Of a DNA stretch of 5,711 bases, positions 5,679 to 5,711 are shown piece by piece (the stretch's first letter is position 1; each line of letters begins with the position of its first letter). The DNA is taken from positions 1 to 5,711 of the forward strand of contig JAHZFC010000136.1 in NCBI GenBank assembly GCA_019421525.1, given 5' to 3'. The notes below the pieces were generated by a model. That model ran no database searches. It saw only the letters and a program-made list of their open reading frames with translations, and was not told the origin of the DNA. Source of the stretch: Clostridiales bacterium. Lineage in GTDB: Bacteria; Bacillota; Clostridia; Oscillospirales; Oscillospiraceae. The translations under genes were made by a program, and so were the position numbers.

Positions 5679-5711
5679 ATGAAGAGAAACTTCCGCAGAA
5701 TGTGTTCCATC
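5679..5711 (+). CDS. Start of divergent gene, probably an exported protein (partial)
   Basis: Only the first 11 codons are present: MKRNFRRMCSI. The start is well supported by AAAAGGAGG at 5661-5669, 9 nt before ATG. The N-terminus is strongly basic (K2, R3, R6, R7), like the n-region of a signal peptide, though the hydrophobic core would lie beyond the window. It is divergent from the regulator/kinase pair and follows a TATAAT with upstream twin boxes, so it is the likely target of that system. Genes beside YesMN-type pairs often encode solute-binding lipoproteins of sugar ABC transporters. That is context only, and nothing in 11 residues proves the product. Confidence 0.7.
   Translation, partial: MKRNFRRMCSI

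Overview
The window is about 60% GC by eye, with strong Shine-Dalgarno (SD) sequences and Firmicutes-type gene families: a PepT tripeptidase and a YesM/YesN-like two-component pair with an AraC-type output. This fits a high-GC, gut-type clostridial genome, possibly Oscillospiraceae (Flavonifractor/Oscillibacter-like). The taxonomic placement is inference and cannot be proved from the window.

Layout. Positions 1-752 contain no credible gene but a great deal of DNA symmetry. Positions 1 to about 537 form one large degenerate inverted repeat: blocks at 7-45, 119-133, 167-174, 208-217 and 229-236 recur in inverted order at matching spacing at 493-531, 409-423, 370-377, 329-338 and 309-316. It is followed by a head-to-tail series of perfect stem-loops (504-744), the last of which is the probable terminator of pepT. 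Positions 753-5321 hold four genes on the minus strand. In order of transcription they are an AraC-type response regulator (4308-5321), a YesM-type sensor histidine kinase (2455-4311, overlapping the regulator by ATGA), a GNAT acetyltransferase (2004-2402) and peptidase T (753-1973). Gaps are -4, 52 and 30 bp, so co-transcription is plausible. Positions 5322-5678 are a regulatory region with an extended -10 promoter for the regulator, a perfect TATAAT facing the other way, and paired AT-rich boxes. A plus-strand gene starts at 5679 and runs off the window after 11 codons.

How the genes work together. The kinase should sense an extracytoplasmic ligand and phosphorylate the regulator, whose AraC domain would bind the divergent intergenic region. 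The rightward gene has a basic, signal-peptide-like N-terminus and is the obvious candidate target; genes placed this way beside YesMN-type systems often encode solute-binding lipoproteins, but that identity is inferred only. GNAT and PepT look like housekeeping passengers downstream. The most unusual features are the inverted-repeat element and hairpin array at the left, an SD-sequestering hairpin before the GNAT gene, the twin AAAAT-N3-ATTTT boxes near the divergent promoter, and an atypical H-box in the kinase.
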